NCBI RefSeq assembly: GCF_051014445.1
Contig: NC_135141.1
Coordinates: 11,656,001-11,720,000, forward strand
From: Colletes latitarsis
Taxonomy: Eukaryota; Arthropoda; Insecta; Hymenoptera; Colletidae
Direction of reading: 5' to 3'
Length of the DNA: 64,000 bases
This document shows, piece by piece, positions 38,301-51,278 of this stretch (within the stretch, counting starts at the first letter, position 1; each line of letters starts with the position of its first letter). The position numbers and the translations under genes are program-made. The notes below the pieces were generated by a model. The model worked only from the letters and a program-made list of their open reading frames with translations, was not told where the DNA came from and made no database searches.

Positions 38301-39901
38301 CAAACCAGAAAAAACCCAGGATCTGGCTAACAAGTATGCGAAAAATGCGATAGTATAAGCCTGATGAAGGCAAATCCCAGACATAGACCTGACCTAACCG
38401 GTGTTATCCCCTAAAATATAGATCGAAACCTGGTTTAATTGGCAGCTTCAGTGTGGTACCACATTACGACGCGATCCAAACCAGAAAACCCCAGGATCTA
38501 GCCAACAGGTATGCGAAAGATGCGATAGTATGAGCAAGATGATGGCATATCCCAGACATAACCCTGACCGAACCGGTGTTATCCTTTAAAATATAAATCG
38601 AAACCACGTTTAATTGATTGTTTCAGTGTGGTACCACATTACTACGTGATCCAAACTTGAAAAAGCCAGGATCTGGCCAACAGGTATGCGAATGATGCGA
38701 AGGTATAAGCCAGATGAGGGCAAATCACAGACATAACCCAGACCTAACTAGTGTTATCCACTAAAATATAAATCGAAACCAGGTTTAATTGACAGTTTCA
38801 GTGTGGTACCACATTACTGCGTGTTCCAAACCAGAAAAAGCCCAGGATCTGGCCAACAGGTATGCGAAAGATGCGATAGTATGAGCCAGATGATGGCAAA
38901 TCCCAGACATAACCCTGACCGAACAGGTGTTATCCTCTAAAATATAAATCGAAACCAGGTTTAATTGATTGTTTCAGTGTGGTACCACATTACTACGTGA
39001 TCCAAACTTGAAAAAGCCAGGATCTGGCCAACAGGTATGCGAATGATGCGAAGGTATAAGCCAGATGAGGGCAAATCACAGACATAACCCAGACCTAACT
39101 AGTGTTATCCTCTAAAATATAAATCGAAACCAGGTTTAATTGACAGTTTCAGTGTGGTACCACATTACTGCGTGTTCCAAACCAGAAAAAGCCCAGGATC
39201 TGGCCAACAGGTATGCGAAAGATGCGAAAGTATGAGCCAGATGTGGGCAAATCCCAGACATAAGCCAGACCTAACTGGTGTTATGCTCTAAAAATTGATC
39301 CAATCCAAGTTTAATTGACTGTTTCAGTGTGGTATCACATTACTACGTGATCCAAACCAGAAAACCTCAGGATCCGGCCAACAGGTATGCTGAAGATGCG
39401 ATAGTATGTGCCAGATGATGGCAAATCCCAGACATAACCCTGACCAAACCGGTGTTATCCTCTAAAATATACATCGAGACCAGGTTTAATTGACAGCTTC
39501 AGTGTGGTACCACATTACGACGTGATCCAAACTAGAAATAGCCCAGGATCTGGCCAACAGGTATGCGAAAGATGCGATAGGATGAGCCAGATGATGGCAA
39601 ATCCCAGACATAACCCTGACCTAACCGATGTTATCCTCTAAAATATAATTCGAGTCCAGGTTTAGTGGACTGTTTCAGTGTGGTACCACATTTGTACGTG
39701 ATCCAAACCAGATAAAACCCAGGATTAGGCGAACAAGTTTGCGATAAATGCGAAAGTAGGAGTCAGGTAAGGGCAAATCACAGATATAACCCTGACCTAA
39801 CCGGTGTTATCCTCTAAAATATAATTCGAGACCAGGTTTAATTGACTGTTTCAGTGTGGTACCACATCACAGCGTGATCCAAACCAGAAATAGCCCAGGA
39901 T
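32311..39901. repeat. Large higher-order repeat, copy A (~7.6 kb)
   Basis: This is the left copy of the largest duplication in the window. It matches copy B (39902-45463) in three collinear pieces: 32311-32509 at offset 7591, about 34011-35310 at offset 6086, and about 35830-39904 at offset 5559. Copy A therefore contains roughly 1505 bp (32510-34010) and 527 bp (about three units) that copy B lacks. Within copy A, 34960-35474 is itself repeated at 37563-38077 (offset 2603), marked by GATTCGGTAGTATGAGCC and ACTGATCCAATCCACG. Only a handful of point differences from copy B were noticed, such as CAACAGCTATG (A) against CAACAGGTATG (B) near 36394, and ATCCACTAA against ATCCTCTAA near 38758. Confidence 0.88.
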
Positions 39902-42900
39902 CTGGCGAACAAGTTTGCGATAAATGCGAAAGTATGAGCCAGATGAGAGCAAATCCCAGACATAAGCCAGACCTAACTTGTGTTATGCTCTAAAATATTC
40001 ATCCAATCCAAGTTTAATTGGCTGTTTCAGTGTGGTATCACATTACTACGTGATCCAAACCAGGAAACCCCAGGATCTGTCCAACAGGTATGCTAAAGAT
40101 ATTGATCCAATCCAAGTTTAATTGACAGTTTCAGTGTGGTACCACATTACTACGTGAACCAAACCAGAAAAAGCCCAGGATCTGGCCTACAGGTATGCGA
40201 ATGATGCGAAGGTATGAGCCAGATGAGGACAAATCACAGACATAACCCAGACCTATCCAGTGTTATCCACTAAAATATAGATCGAATCCAGGTTTAGTGG
40301 ACTGTTTCAGTGTGGTACCACATTACTGCGTGATCCAAACCAGAAATAGCCCAGGATCTGGCCAACAGGTATGCGAATGATGCGAAGGTATGAGCCAGAT
40401 GAAGGCAAATCGCAGACATGACCCATACCCAACCGGTGTTATCCTCTGAAATATACATCGAGACCAGGTTTAATTGACTCTTTCAGGGTTATCCAATCCA
40501 GAAAAACCCCAGGATCTGGCCTACAGGTATGCGAAAGATGTGATAGTATGAGCCAGATGGTGGCAAATCCCAGACATGTCTCTGACCTAAGCGGTGTTAT
40601 CCTCTAAAATATAAATCGAAACCAGGTATAATTGACTGTTTCAGGATAACCGGTGTTATCCTCCAAAATATTGATCCAATCCAAGTTTAATTGACAGTTT
40701 CAGTCTGGTACCACATTACTACGTGACCCAAATCTGAAAATCCCAGGATCTGGCGAACAAGTTTGCGATAAATGCGAAACTATGAGCCAGATGAGGGCAA
40801 ATCCCAGATATAAGCCAGACCTAACCGGTGATATGCTCTAAAATATTGAACCAATCCAAGTTTAATTGACTGTTTCAGTGTGGTATCACATTACTACGTG
40901 ATCCATACCTGAAAACCCCAGGATCTGGCCAACAGGTATGCGAAAGATGCGATACTATGAGCCAGATGATGGCAAATCCCAGACATAATCCAGACCCAAC
41001 CGGTGTTATTCTCTAAAATATAGATCGAATCCAGGCTTAATTGACTGTTTCAGTGTGGTACCACATTACTACGTGATCCAAACCAGAAAAAACCCAGGAT
41101 CTTGCTAACAAGTATGCGAAAGATTCGGTAGTATGAGCCTGATGAGGGCAAATCCCAGACATAACCCTGACCGAACCGGTGTTATCCTCTAAAATATACA
41201 TCGAAACAAGGTTTAATTGATAGTTTCAGTGTGGTACCACATTACTGCGTGATCCAAACCAGAGGAAAATCCAGGATCTGGCGAACAAGTTCGCGATAAT
41301 TGCGAAGGTATGAGCCAGATGAGGGCAAATCCCAGACATAAGCCAGACCTAACCGGTGTTATCCTCTAAAATACTGATCCAATCCACGTTTAATTGACCG
41401 TTTCTGTGTGGTACCACATTACTGCGTGATCCAAACCAGAAATAGCCCCGTATCTGGCCAACAGGTATGCGAAAGATGCGAAAGTATGAGCCAGATGAGG
41501 GCAAATGCCAGACATAACCCAGACCCAACCGGTGTTATCCTCTAAAATATACATAGAGACCAGGTTTAATTGACTGTTTCAGGGTTATCCAGACCAGAAA
41601 AAGCCCAGGATCTGGCCTACAGGTATGCGAAAATGCGATAGTATGAGCCAGATGATGGCAAATCCCAGACATAATCCAGACCCAACCGGTGTTATCCTCC
41701 AAAATATACATCGAAACCAGGCTTAATTGACTGTTTCAGTGTGGTACCACATTACTGCGTGATCCAAACCAGAAATAGCCCAGGATCTGGCCAACAGGTA
41801 TGCGAAAGATGCGAAAGTATGAGCCTGATGAGGGCAAATGCCAGACATAACCCAGACCCAACCGGTGTTACCCTCTAAAATATACATCAAAACCAGGTTT
41901 AATTGACTGTTTCAGGGTTATCCAAACCAGAAAAAGCCCAGGATCTGGCCAACAGGTATGCGAAAGATGCGATAGTATGAGCCAGATGATTGCAAATCCC
42001 AGACATAACCCTGACCTAACCGGTGTTATCCTCTAATATATATATCGAGACCAGGTTTGATTGACTGTTTCAGTGTGGTACCACATTACAGCGTGATCCA
42101 AACCAGAAATAGCCCAGGATTTGGCCAACAGGTATGCGAAAGATGCGAAAGTATGAGCCAGATGAGGGCAAATGCCAGACATAATCCAGACCCAACCGTT
42201 GTTATCCTATAAAATATAGATCGAAACCAGGTTTAATTGACAGTTTCAGTGTGGTACCACATTACTACGTGATCCAAACCAGCGGAAAACCCAGGATCTG
42301 GCGAACAAGTTTGCGATAAATGCGAAAGTATGAGCCACATGTGGGCAAATCCCAGACATAAGCATGACCTAACTGGTGTTATGCTCTAAAATATTGATCC
42401 AATCCGAGTTGAATTGACTGTTTCAGTGTGGTATCACATTACTACGTGATCCAAACCAGAAAACCTCAGGATCTGGCCAACAGCTATGCTAAATATGCGA
42501 AAGTATGAGCCTGATGAGGGCAAATGCCAGACATAACCCAGACCAAACCGGTATTATCCTCCAAAATATACATCGAAACCAGGCTTAATTGACTGTTTCA
42601 GTGTGGTACCACATTACTGCGTGATCCATACCAGAAATAGCCCAGGATCTGGCCAACAGGTATGCGAAAGATGCGATAGGATGAGCCAGATGATGGCAAA
42701 TCCCAGACATAACCCTGACCTAACCGGTGTTATCCTCCAAAATATAGATCGAGTCCAGGTTTAGTGGACTGTTTCAGTGTGGTACCACATTTGTACGTGA
42801 TCCAAACCAGAAATAGCTCAGGAACTGGCCAACGGGTATGCGAAAGATGCGAAAGTATGAGCCTGGTGAGGGCAAATGCCAGACATAACCCAAACCAAAC

Positions 42901-45463
42901 CGGTGTTATCCTCTAAAATATACATCGAAACCAGGCTTAATTGACTGTTTCAGTATGGTACGACATTACTACGTGATCCAAACAAGAAAAAGCCCAGGAT
43001 CTGGCCAACAGGTATGCGAATGATGCGAAGGTATGAGCCAGATGAGGACAAATCACAGACATAACCCAGACCTATCCAGTGTTATCCTCTAAAATATAGA
43101 TCGAATCCAGGTTTAGTGGACTGTTTCAGTGTGGTACCACATTACTACGTGATCCAAACCAGAAAAAACCCAGGATCTTGCTAACAAGTATGCGAAAGAT
43201 TCGGTAGTATGAGCCTGATGAGGGCAAATCCCAGACATAACCCTGACCGAACCGGTGTTATCCTCTAAAATATACATCGAAACCAGGTTTAATTGATAGT
43301 TTCAGTGTGGTACCACATTACTGCGTGATCCAAACCAGAGGAAAATCCAGGATCTGGCGAACAAGTTTGCGATAATTGCGAAGGTATGAGCCAGATGAGG
43401 GCAAATCCCAGACATAAGCCAGACCTAACCGGTGTTATCCTCTAAAATACTGATCCAATCCACGTTTAATTGACTGTTTCAGTGTGGTATCACATTACTA
43501 CCTGATTCAAACTAGAAAAAGCCCAGGATCTGGCCAACAGGTATGCGAAAGATGCGAAAGTATGAGCCTGATGAGGGCAAATGACAGACATAACCCAGAC
43601 CAAACCGGTGTTATCCTCTAAAATATAGATCGAAACCAGGTTTAATTGACAGTTTCAATGTGGTACCACATTACTACGTGATCCAAACTTGAAAAAGCCC
43701 AGGATCTGGCCAACAGGTATGCGAATGATGCGAAGGTATATGCCAGATGAGGGCAAATCACAGACATAACCCAGACCTAACTAGTGTTATCCTCTAAAAT
43801 ATAAATCGAAACCTGGTTTAATTGACTGTTTCAGTGTGGTACCACATTACTGCGTGATCCAAACCAGAAAAAACCCAGGATCTGGCTAACAAGTATGCGA
43901 AAAATGCGATAGTATAAGCCTGATGAAGGCAAATCCCAGACATAGACCTGACCTAACCGGTGTTATCCCCTAAAATATAGATCGAAACCTGGTTTAATTG
44001 GCAGCTTCAGTGTGGTACCACATTACGACGCGATCCAAACCAGAAAACCCCAGGATCTAGCCAACAGGTATGCGAAAGATGCGATAGTATGAGCAAGATG
44101 ATGGCATATCCCAGACATAACCCTGACCGAACCGGTGTTATCCTTTAAAATATAAATCGAAACCACGTTTAATTGATTGTTTCAGTGTGGTACCACATTA
44201 CTACGTGATCCAAACTTGAAAAAGCCAGGATCTGGCCAACAGGTATGCGAATGATGCGAAGGTATAAGCCAGATGAGGGCAAATCACAGACATAACCCAG
44301 ACCTAACTAGTGTTATCCTCTAAAATATAAATCGAAACCAGGTTTAATTGACAGTTTCAGTGTGGTACCACATTACTGCGTGTTCCAAACCAGAAAAAGC
44401 CCAGGATCTGGCCAACAGGTATGCGAAAGATGCGATAGTATGAGCCAGATGATGGCAAATCCCAGACATAACCCTGACCGAACAGGTGTTATCCTCTAAA
44501 ATATAAATCGAAACCAGGTTTAATTGATTGTTTCAGTGTGGTACCACATTACTACGTGATCCAAACTTGAAAAAGCCAGGATCTGGCCAACAGGTATGCG
44601 AATGATGCGAAGGTATAAGCCAGATGAGGGCAAATCACAGACATAACCCAGACCTAACTAGTGTTATCCTCTAAAATATAAATCGAAACCAGGTTTAATT
44701 GACAGTTTCAGTGTGGTACCACATTACTGCGTGTTCCAAACCAGAAAAAGCCCAGGATCTGGCCAACAGGTATGCGAAAGATGCGAAAGTATGAGCCAGA
44801 TGTGGGCAAATCCCAGACATAAGCCAGACCTAACTGGTGTTATGCTCTAAAAATTGATCCAATCCAAGTTTAATTGACTGTTTCAGTGTGGTATCACATT
44901 ACTACGTGATCCAAACCAGAAAACCTCAGGATCCGGCCAACAGGTATGCTGAAGATGCGATAGTATGTGCCAGATGATGGCAAATCCCAGACATAACCCT
45001 GACCAAACCGGTGTTATCCTCTAAAATATACATCGAGACCAGGTTTAATTGACAGCTTCAGTGTGGTACCACATTACGACGTGATCCAAACTAGAAATAG
45101 CCCAGGATCTGGCCAACAGGTATGCGAAAGATGCGATAGGATGAGCCAGATGATGGCAAATCCCAGACATAACCCTGACCTAACCGATGTTATCCTCTAA
45201 AATATAATTCGAGTCCAGGTTTAGTGGACTGTTTCAGTGTGGTACCACATTTGTACGTGATCCAAACCAGATAAAACCCAGGATTAGGCGAACAAGTTTG
45301 CGATAAATGCGAAAGTAGGAGTCAGGTAAGGGCAAATCACAGATATAACCCTGACCTAACCGGTGTTATCCTCTAAAATATAATTCGAGACCAGGTTTAA
45401 TTGACTGTTTCAGTGTGGTACCACATCACAGCGTGATCCAAACCAGAAATAGCCCAGGATCTG
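39902..45463. repeat. Large higher-order repeat, copy B (~5.6 kb)
   Basis: Copy B starts where copy A ends, in the conserved word AGGATCTGGC, as expected for a tandem duplication. It lacks about 1505 bp after 40097, where the join GCTAAAGATATTGATCC falls at different unit phases and shares AGAT between the two partners. It also lacks about 527 bp at around 41390, an in-register loss of three units. Outside these joins it is nearly identical to copy A, which argues for recent origin. It contains one 59-bp unit (40643) and 158-bp units at 40486, 41581 and 41914. Confidence 0.88.
40092..40110 (+). other. Out-of-register recombination junction
   Basis: GCTAAAGAT normally continues with GCGATAGTATG, as at 32501-32520, but here it runs directly into ATTGATCCAATCC, which belongs to a different phase of the unit (as at 34014). 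The two partners share only AGAT at the join. Nearly all other large rearrangements in this window are joined in register, so this one looks like end joining or a microhomology template switch rather than ordinary unequal crossing-over. Confidence 0.85.
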
Positions 45464-48400
45464 GCCAACAGGTATGCGAAAGATGCGATAGGATGAGCCA
45501 GATGATGGCAAATCCCAGACATAACCCTGACCTAACCGGTGTTATCCTCCAAAATATAGATCGAGTCCAGGTTTAGTGGACTGTTTCAGTGTGGTACCAC
45601 ATTTGTACGTGATCCAAACCAGCAATAGCTCAGGAACTGGCCAACGGGTATGCGAAAGATGCGAAAGTATGAGCCTGATGAGGGCAAATGCCAGACATAA
45701 CCCAAACCAAACCGGTGTTATCCTCTAAAATATACATCGAAACCAGGCTTAATTGACTGTTTCAGTATGGTACGACATTACTACGTGATCCAAACTAGAA
45801 AATGCCCAGGATCTGGCCAACAGGTATGCGAATGATGCGAAGGTATGAGCCAGATGAGGACAAATCACAGACATAACCCAGACCTATCCAGTGTTATCCT
45901 CTAAAATATAGATCGAATCCAGGTTTAGTGGACTGTTTCAGTGTGGTACCACATTACTACGTGATCCAAACCAGAAAAAACCCAGGATCTTGCTAACAAG
46001 TATGCGAAAGATTCGGTAGTATGAGCCTGATGAGGGCAAATCCCAGACATAACCCTGACCGAACCGGTGTTATCCTCTAAAATATACATCGAAACCAGGT
46101 TTAATTGATAGTTTCAGTGTGGTACCACATTACTGCGTGATCCAAACCAGAGGAAAATCCAGGATCTGGCGAACAAGTTTGCGATAATTGCGAAGGTATG
46201 AGCCAGATGAGGGCAAATCCCAGACATAAGCCAGACCTAACCGGTGTTATCCTCTAAAATACTGATCCAATCCACGTTTAATTGACTGTTTCAGTGTGGT
46301 ATCACATTACTACCTGATTCAAACTAGAAAAAGCCCAGGATCTGGCCAACAGGTATGCGAAAGATGCGAATGTATGAGCCTGATGAGGGCAAATGCCAGA
46401 CATAACCCAGACCAAACCGGTGTTATCCTCTAAAATATAGATCGAAACCTGGTTTAATTGACAGCTTCAGTGTGGTACCACATTACGACGTGATCCAAAC
46501 CAGAAAACCCCAGGATCTGGCCAACAGGTATGCGAAAGATGCAATAGTATGTGCCAGATGATGGCAAATCCCAGACATAACCCTGACCGAACCTGTGTTA
46601 TCCTCTAAAATATAAATCGAAACCAGGTTTAATTGATTGTTTCAGTGTGGTACCACATTACTGCGTGATCCAAACCAGAAATAGCCCAGGATCGGGCCAA
46701 CCGGTATACGAAAGATGCCAAAGTATGAGCCAGATGAGGGTAAATGCCAGACATAAGCCGGACCCAACCGGTGTTACCCTCTAAAATATTGATTCAATCC
46801 AAGTTTAATTGACCGTTTCTGTGTGGTACCACATTACTACGTGATCCAAACCAGAAATAGCCCCGGATCTGGCCAACAGGTATGCGAAAAATGCGAAAGT
46901 ATGAGCCAGATGAGGGCAAATGCCAGACATAACCCAGACCAAACCGGTGTTATCCTCTAAAATATACATCGAGACCAGGTTTAATTGACTGTTTCAGGGT
47001 TATCCAGACCAGAAAAAGCCCAGGATCTGGCCTACAGGTATGCGAAAATGCGATAGTATGAGCCAGATGATGGCAAATCCCAGACATAATCCAGACCCAA
47101 CCGGTGTTATCCTCTAAAATATAGATCGAAACCAGGCTTAATTGACTGTTTCAGTGTTGTACTACATTACTGCGTGATCCAAACCAGAAGTAGCCCAGGA
47201 TCTGGCCAACAGTTATGGGAAAGATGCGAAAGTATGAGCCTGATGAGGGCAAATGCCAGACATAACCCAGACCAAACCGGTATTATCCTCCAAAATATAC
47301 ATCGAAACCAGGCTTAATTGACTGTTTCAGTGTGGTACCACATTACTGCGTGATCCAAACCAGAAATAGCCCAGGATCTGGCCAACAGGTATGCGAAAGA
47401 TGCGAAAGTATGAGCCAGATGAGGGCAAATGCCAGACATAAGCCAGACCTAACTGGTGTTATGCTCTAAAATATTGATCCAATCCGAGTTGAATTGACTG
47501 TTTCAGTGTGGTATCACATTACTACGTGATCCAAACCAGAAAACCTCAGGATCTGGCCAACAGCTATGCTAAAGATGCGATAGTATGTGCCAGATGATGG
47601 CAAATCCCAGACATAACCCTGACCGAACCGGTGTTATCCTCTAAAATATAAATCGAAACCAGGTTTAATTGACTGTTTCAGTGTGGTACCACATTACTGC
47701 ATGATCTAAACCAGAAAAAGCCCAGGATCTGGCCGACAGGTATGCGAAAGATCCGATAGTATGAGTCAGATGATGGCAAATTCCAGACATAACCCTGACC
47801 TAACTGGTGTTATCCTCTAAAATATAGATCGAAACAAGGTTTAATTGACAGATTCAATGTGGTACCGCATTACTACGTGATCCAAACCAGAAAGCCCCAG
47901 GATCTGGCCAACAGGTATGCGAAAGATGCGATAATATGAGCCAGATGATGGCAAATCTCAGACATAACCCAGACCCAACCGGCGTTATCCTCTAAAATAT
48001 ACATCGAGAGCAGGTTTAATTGATTGTTTCAGTGTGGTACCACATTACAACGTGATCCAAACTTGAAAAAGCCCAGGATCTAGCCATCAGGTATGCGAAT
48101 GATGCGAAGGTATAAGCCAGATGAGGGCAAATCACAGACATAACCCAGACCTAACTAGTGTTATCCTCTAAAATATAAATCGAAACCAGGTTTAATTGAC
48201 TGTTTCAGTGTGGTACCACATTGCTGCGTGATCTAAACCAGAAAAAGCCCAGGATCTGGCCGACAGGTATGCGAAAGATGCGATAGTATGAGCCAGATGA
48301 TGGCAAATCCCAGACATAACCCTGACCTAACCGGTGTTATCCTCTAAAATATAGATCGAAACCAGGTTTAATTGACAGTTTCAATGTGGTACCACATTAC

Positions 48401-49201
48401 TACGAGATCCAAACTTGAAAAAGCCCAGGATCTGGCCAACAGGTATGCGAATGATGCGAAGGTATATGCCAGATGAGGGCAAATCACAGACATAACCCAG
48501 ACCTAACTAGTGTTATCCTCTAAAATATAAATCGAAACCTGGTTTAATTGACTGTTTCAGTGTGATACCACATTACTGCGTGATCCAAACCAGAAAAAAC
48601 CCAGGATCTGGCTAACAAGTATGCGAAAAATGCGATAGTATAAGCCTGATGAAGGCAAATCCCAGACATAGACTTGACCTAACCGGTGTTATCCCCTAAA
48701 ATATAGATCGAAACCTGGTTTAATTGGCAGCTTCAGTGTGGTACCACATTACGACGCGATCCAAACCAGAAAACCCCAGGATCTAGCCAACAGGTATGCG
48801 AAAGATGCGATAGTATGAGCAAGATGATGGCATATCCCAGACATAACCCTGACCGAACCGGTGTTATCCTTTAAAATATAAATCGAAACCACGTTTAATT
48901 GATTGTTTCAGTGTGGTACCACATTACTACGTGATCCAAACTTGAAAAAGCCAGGATCTGGCCAACAGGTATGCGAATGATGCGAAGGTATAAGCCAGAT
49001 GAGGGCAAATCACAGACATAACCCAGACCTAACTAGTGTTATCCTCTAAAATATAAATCGAAACCAGGTTTAATTGACAGTTTCAGTGTGGTACCACATT
49101 ACTGCGTGTTCCAAACCAGAAAAAGCCCAGGATCTGGCCAACAGGTATGCGAAAGATGCGATAGTATGAGCCAGATGATGGCAAATCCCAGACATAACCC
49201 T
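45464..49201. repeat. Large higher-order repeat, rearranged copy C (~3.7 kb)
   Basis: Copy C follows copy B at offset 2812 from about 45464 to 46380, equivalent to copy A positions 37097-38000. It then switches to follow copy A 35401-36130 at offset 10974 (46380-47100). From about 47100 to 48340 it is a mosaic of pieces resembling 36.1, 36.9 and 36.8 kb. From about 48340 to 49201 it follows copy B again at offset 4726. The first switch lies within the internal repeat of copy A (34960-35474 and 37563-38077), so exchange between those internal repeats explains it. New point changes (CAGCAATAGCTC, GCGAATGTATG, TACGAGATCC) show that copy C has aged somewhat on its own. Confidence 0.82.
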
Positions 49202-49403
49202 GACCTAACCCGTGTTATCCTCTAAAATATAAATCGAAACCAGGTTTAATCGACTGTTGCAGTGTGGTACGACATGACTACGTGATCCAAACAAGAGGAA
49301 AACCCAGCATCTGACGAACAAGCATGTTATAAATGCGAACGTATGAGCCAGATGAGGGCAAATCCCAGACATAACCCAGACCTAACCGGTGTTATCCTCT
49401 AAA
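49202..49403. repeat. Displaced far-left unit (CGACTGTTGCAG type)
   Basis: This 202-bp piece matches 3467-3668 at a constant offset of 45735, and 6518-6719. It carries the left-zone private words CTAACCCGTGTTATCC, TTTAATCGACTGTTGCAG, TACGACATGACTACGTG, ACAAGAGGAAAACCC and CAGCATCTGACG. The only difference seen is CATGTTATAAATG for CATGCTATAAATG. Units with CGACTGTTGCAG were otherwise seen only in the first 6.7 kb. It is flanked by copy C on the left and ordinary local units on the right. Confidence 0.85.
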
Positions 49404-49920
49404 ATATAAATCGAAACCAGGTTTAATTGACTGTTTCAGTGTGGTACCACATTACTGCGTGATCCAAACCAGAAAAAGCACAGGACCTGGCCAACAGGGA
49501 TGCGAATGATGCGATAGTATGAGCCAGATGATGGCAAATCACAGACATAACCCAGACCTAACCGGTGTTATGCTCTAAAATATAGATCGAAACCAGGTTT
49601 AATTGACAGTTTCAGTGTGGTACCACATTACTAAGTGATTCAAACCAGAGGAAAACCCAGGATCTGGCGAACAAGTTTGCGATAAATGCGAAAGTATGAG
49701 CCAGATGTGGGCAAATCCCAGACATAAGCCAGACCTAACTGGTGTTATGCTCTAAAATATTGATCCAATCCAAGTTTAATTGACAGTTTCAATGTGGTAC
49801 CACACTACTACGTGATCCAAACTTGAAAAAGCCCAGGATCTGGCCAACAGGTATGCGAATGATGCGGAGGTATATGCCAGATGAGGGCAAATCACAGACA
49901 TAACCCAGACCTAACAAGTG

Positions 49921-50418
49921 TTATCCTCTAAAATATAAATCGAAACCAGGTTTAATTGACTGTTTCAGTGTGGTACCACATTACTGCGTGATCCAAACCA
50001 GAAAAAACCCAGGATCTGGCTAACAAGTATGCGAAAAATGCGATAGTATGAGCCTGATGAAGGCAAATCCCAGTCATAAACCTGACCTAACCGGTGTTAT
50101 CCCCTAAAATATAGATCGAAACCTGGTTTAATTGGCAGCTTCAGTGTGGTACCACATTACGACGCGATCCAAACCAGAAAACCCCAGGATCTAGCCAACA
50201 GGTATGCGAAAGATGCGAAAGAATGGGCCAGATGAAGGCAAATGCCAGACATAACCCAGACCCATCCGGTGTTATCCTCTAAAATATACATCGAGACCAG
50301 GTTTAATTGTCTGTTTCAGGGTTATCCAATCCAGAAAAAGCCCAGTATCTGGCCTACAGGTATGCGAAAGATGCGATGGTATGATCCAGATGATGGCAAA
50401 TCCCAGACATAACCCAGA
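49921..50418. repeat. Three-copy block, copy 1 (CAGTCATAAACC type)
   Basis: This block matches 50781-51278 at offset 860, and the part from about 50012 onward matches 52612-52981. Shared words are GCGAAAAATGCGATAG, CAGTCATAAACCTGACC, TTTAATTGGCAGCTTCAG, ACATTACGACGCGATCC, GAAAGAATG(A/G)GCC, CAGACCCATCCGG, AATTGTCTGTTTCAGGG and GCCCAGTATCTGG. The offset of 860 bp is close to five units less 18-20 bp, as expected with one 158-bp unit in the period. Confidence 0.82.
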
Positions 50419-50780
50419 CCTAACCGGTGTTATCCTCTAAAATATAAATCGAAACCAGGTTTAATTGACTGTTTCAGTGTGGTACCACATTACTACGTGA
50501 TCCAAACCAGAAGAAGCCCAGGATCTGGCCAACAGGTTTGCGAAAGATGCGATAGTATGAGCCAGATGATGGCAAATCCCAGACATAACCCTGACCGAAC
50601 AGGTGTTATCCTCTAAAATATAAATCGAAACCAGGTTTAATTGACTGTTTCAGTGTGGTATCACATTACTACGTGATCCAAACCAGAAAACCTCAGGATC
50701 TGGCCAACAGGTATGCTAAAGATGCGATAGTATGTGCCAGATGATGGCAAATCCCAGACATAACCCTGACCAAACCGGTG

Positions 50781-51278
50781 TTATCCTCTAAAATATAAAT
50801 CGAAACCAGGTTTAATTGACTGTTTCAGTGTGGTACCACATTACTGCGTGATCCAAACCAGAAAAAACCCAGGATCTGGCTAACAAGTATGCGAAAAATG
50901 CGATAGTATGAGCCTGATGAAGGCAAATCCCAGTCATAAACCTGACCTAACCGGTGTTATCCCCTAAAATATAGATCGAAACCTGGTTTAATTGGCAGCT
51001 TCAGTGTGGTACCACATTACGACGCGATCCAAACCAGAAAACCCCAGGATCTAGCCAACAGGTATGCGAAAGATGCGAAAGAATGAGCCAGATGAGGGCA
51101 AATGCCAGACATAACCCAGACCCATCCGGTGTTATCCTCTAAAATATACATCGAGACCAGGTTTAATTGTCTGTTTCAGGGTTATCCAATCCAGAAAAAG
51201 CCCAGTATCTGGCCTACAGGTATGCGAAAGATGCGATAGTATGAGCCAGATGATGGCAAATCCCAGACATAACCCGGA
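50781..51278. repeat. Three-copy block, copy 2
   Basis: This is the partner of 49921-50418. It differs in GATGAGGGC for GATGAAGGC and ATGAGCCAG for ATGATCCAG near its right end. The unit after it has CCGGTTTTATCC with ATTAATCGAGACC, which recurs at about 55100. Confidence 0.8.

Noticed and set aside
39295..44850. CTCTAAAAATTGATCC near 39288 and 44847 as a second off-phase junction
   Set aside because: It is only a 3-bp loss (AAAATATTG to AAAATTG) within one unit, shared by copies A and B, so it is an ordinary small deletion inherited by both.
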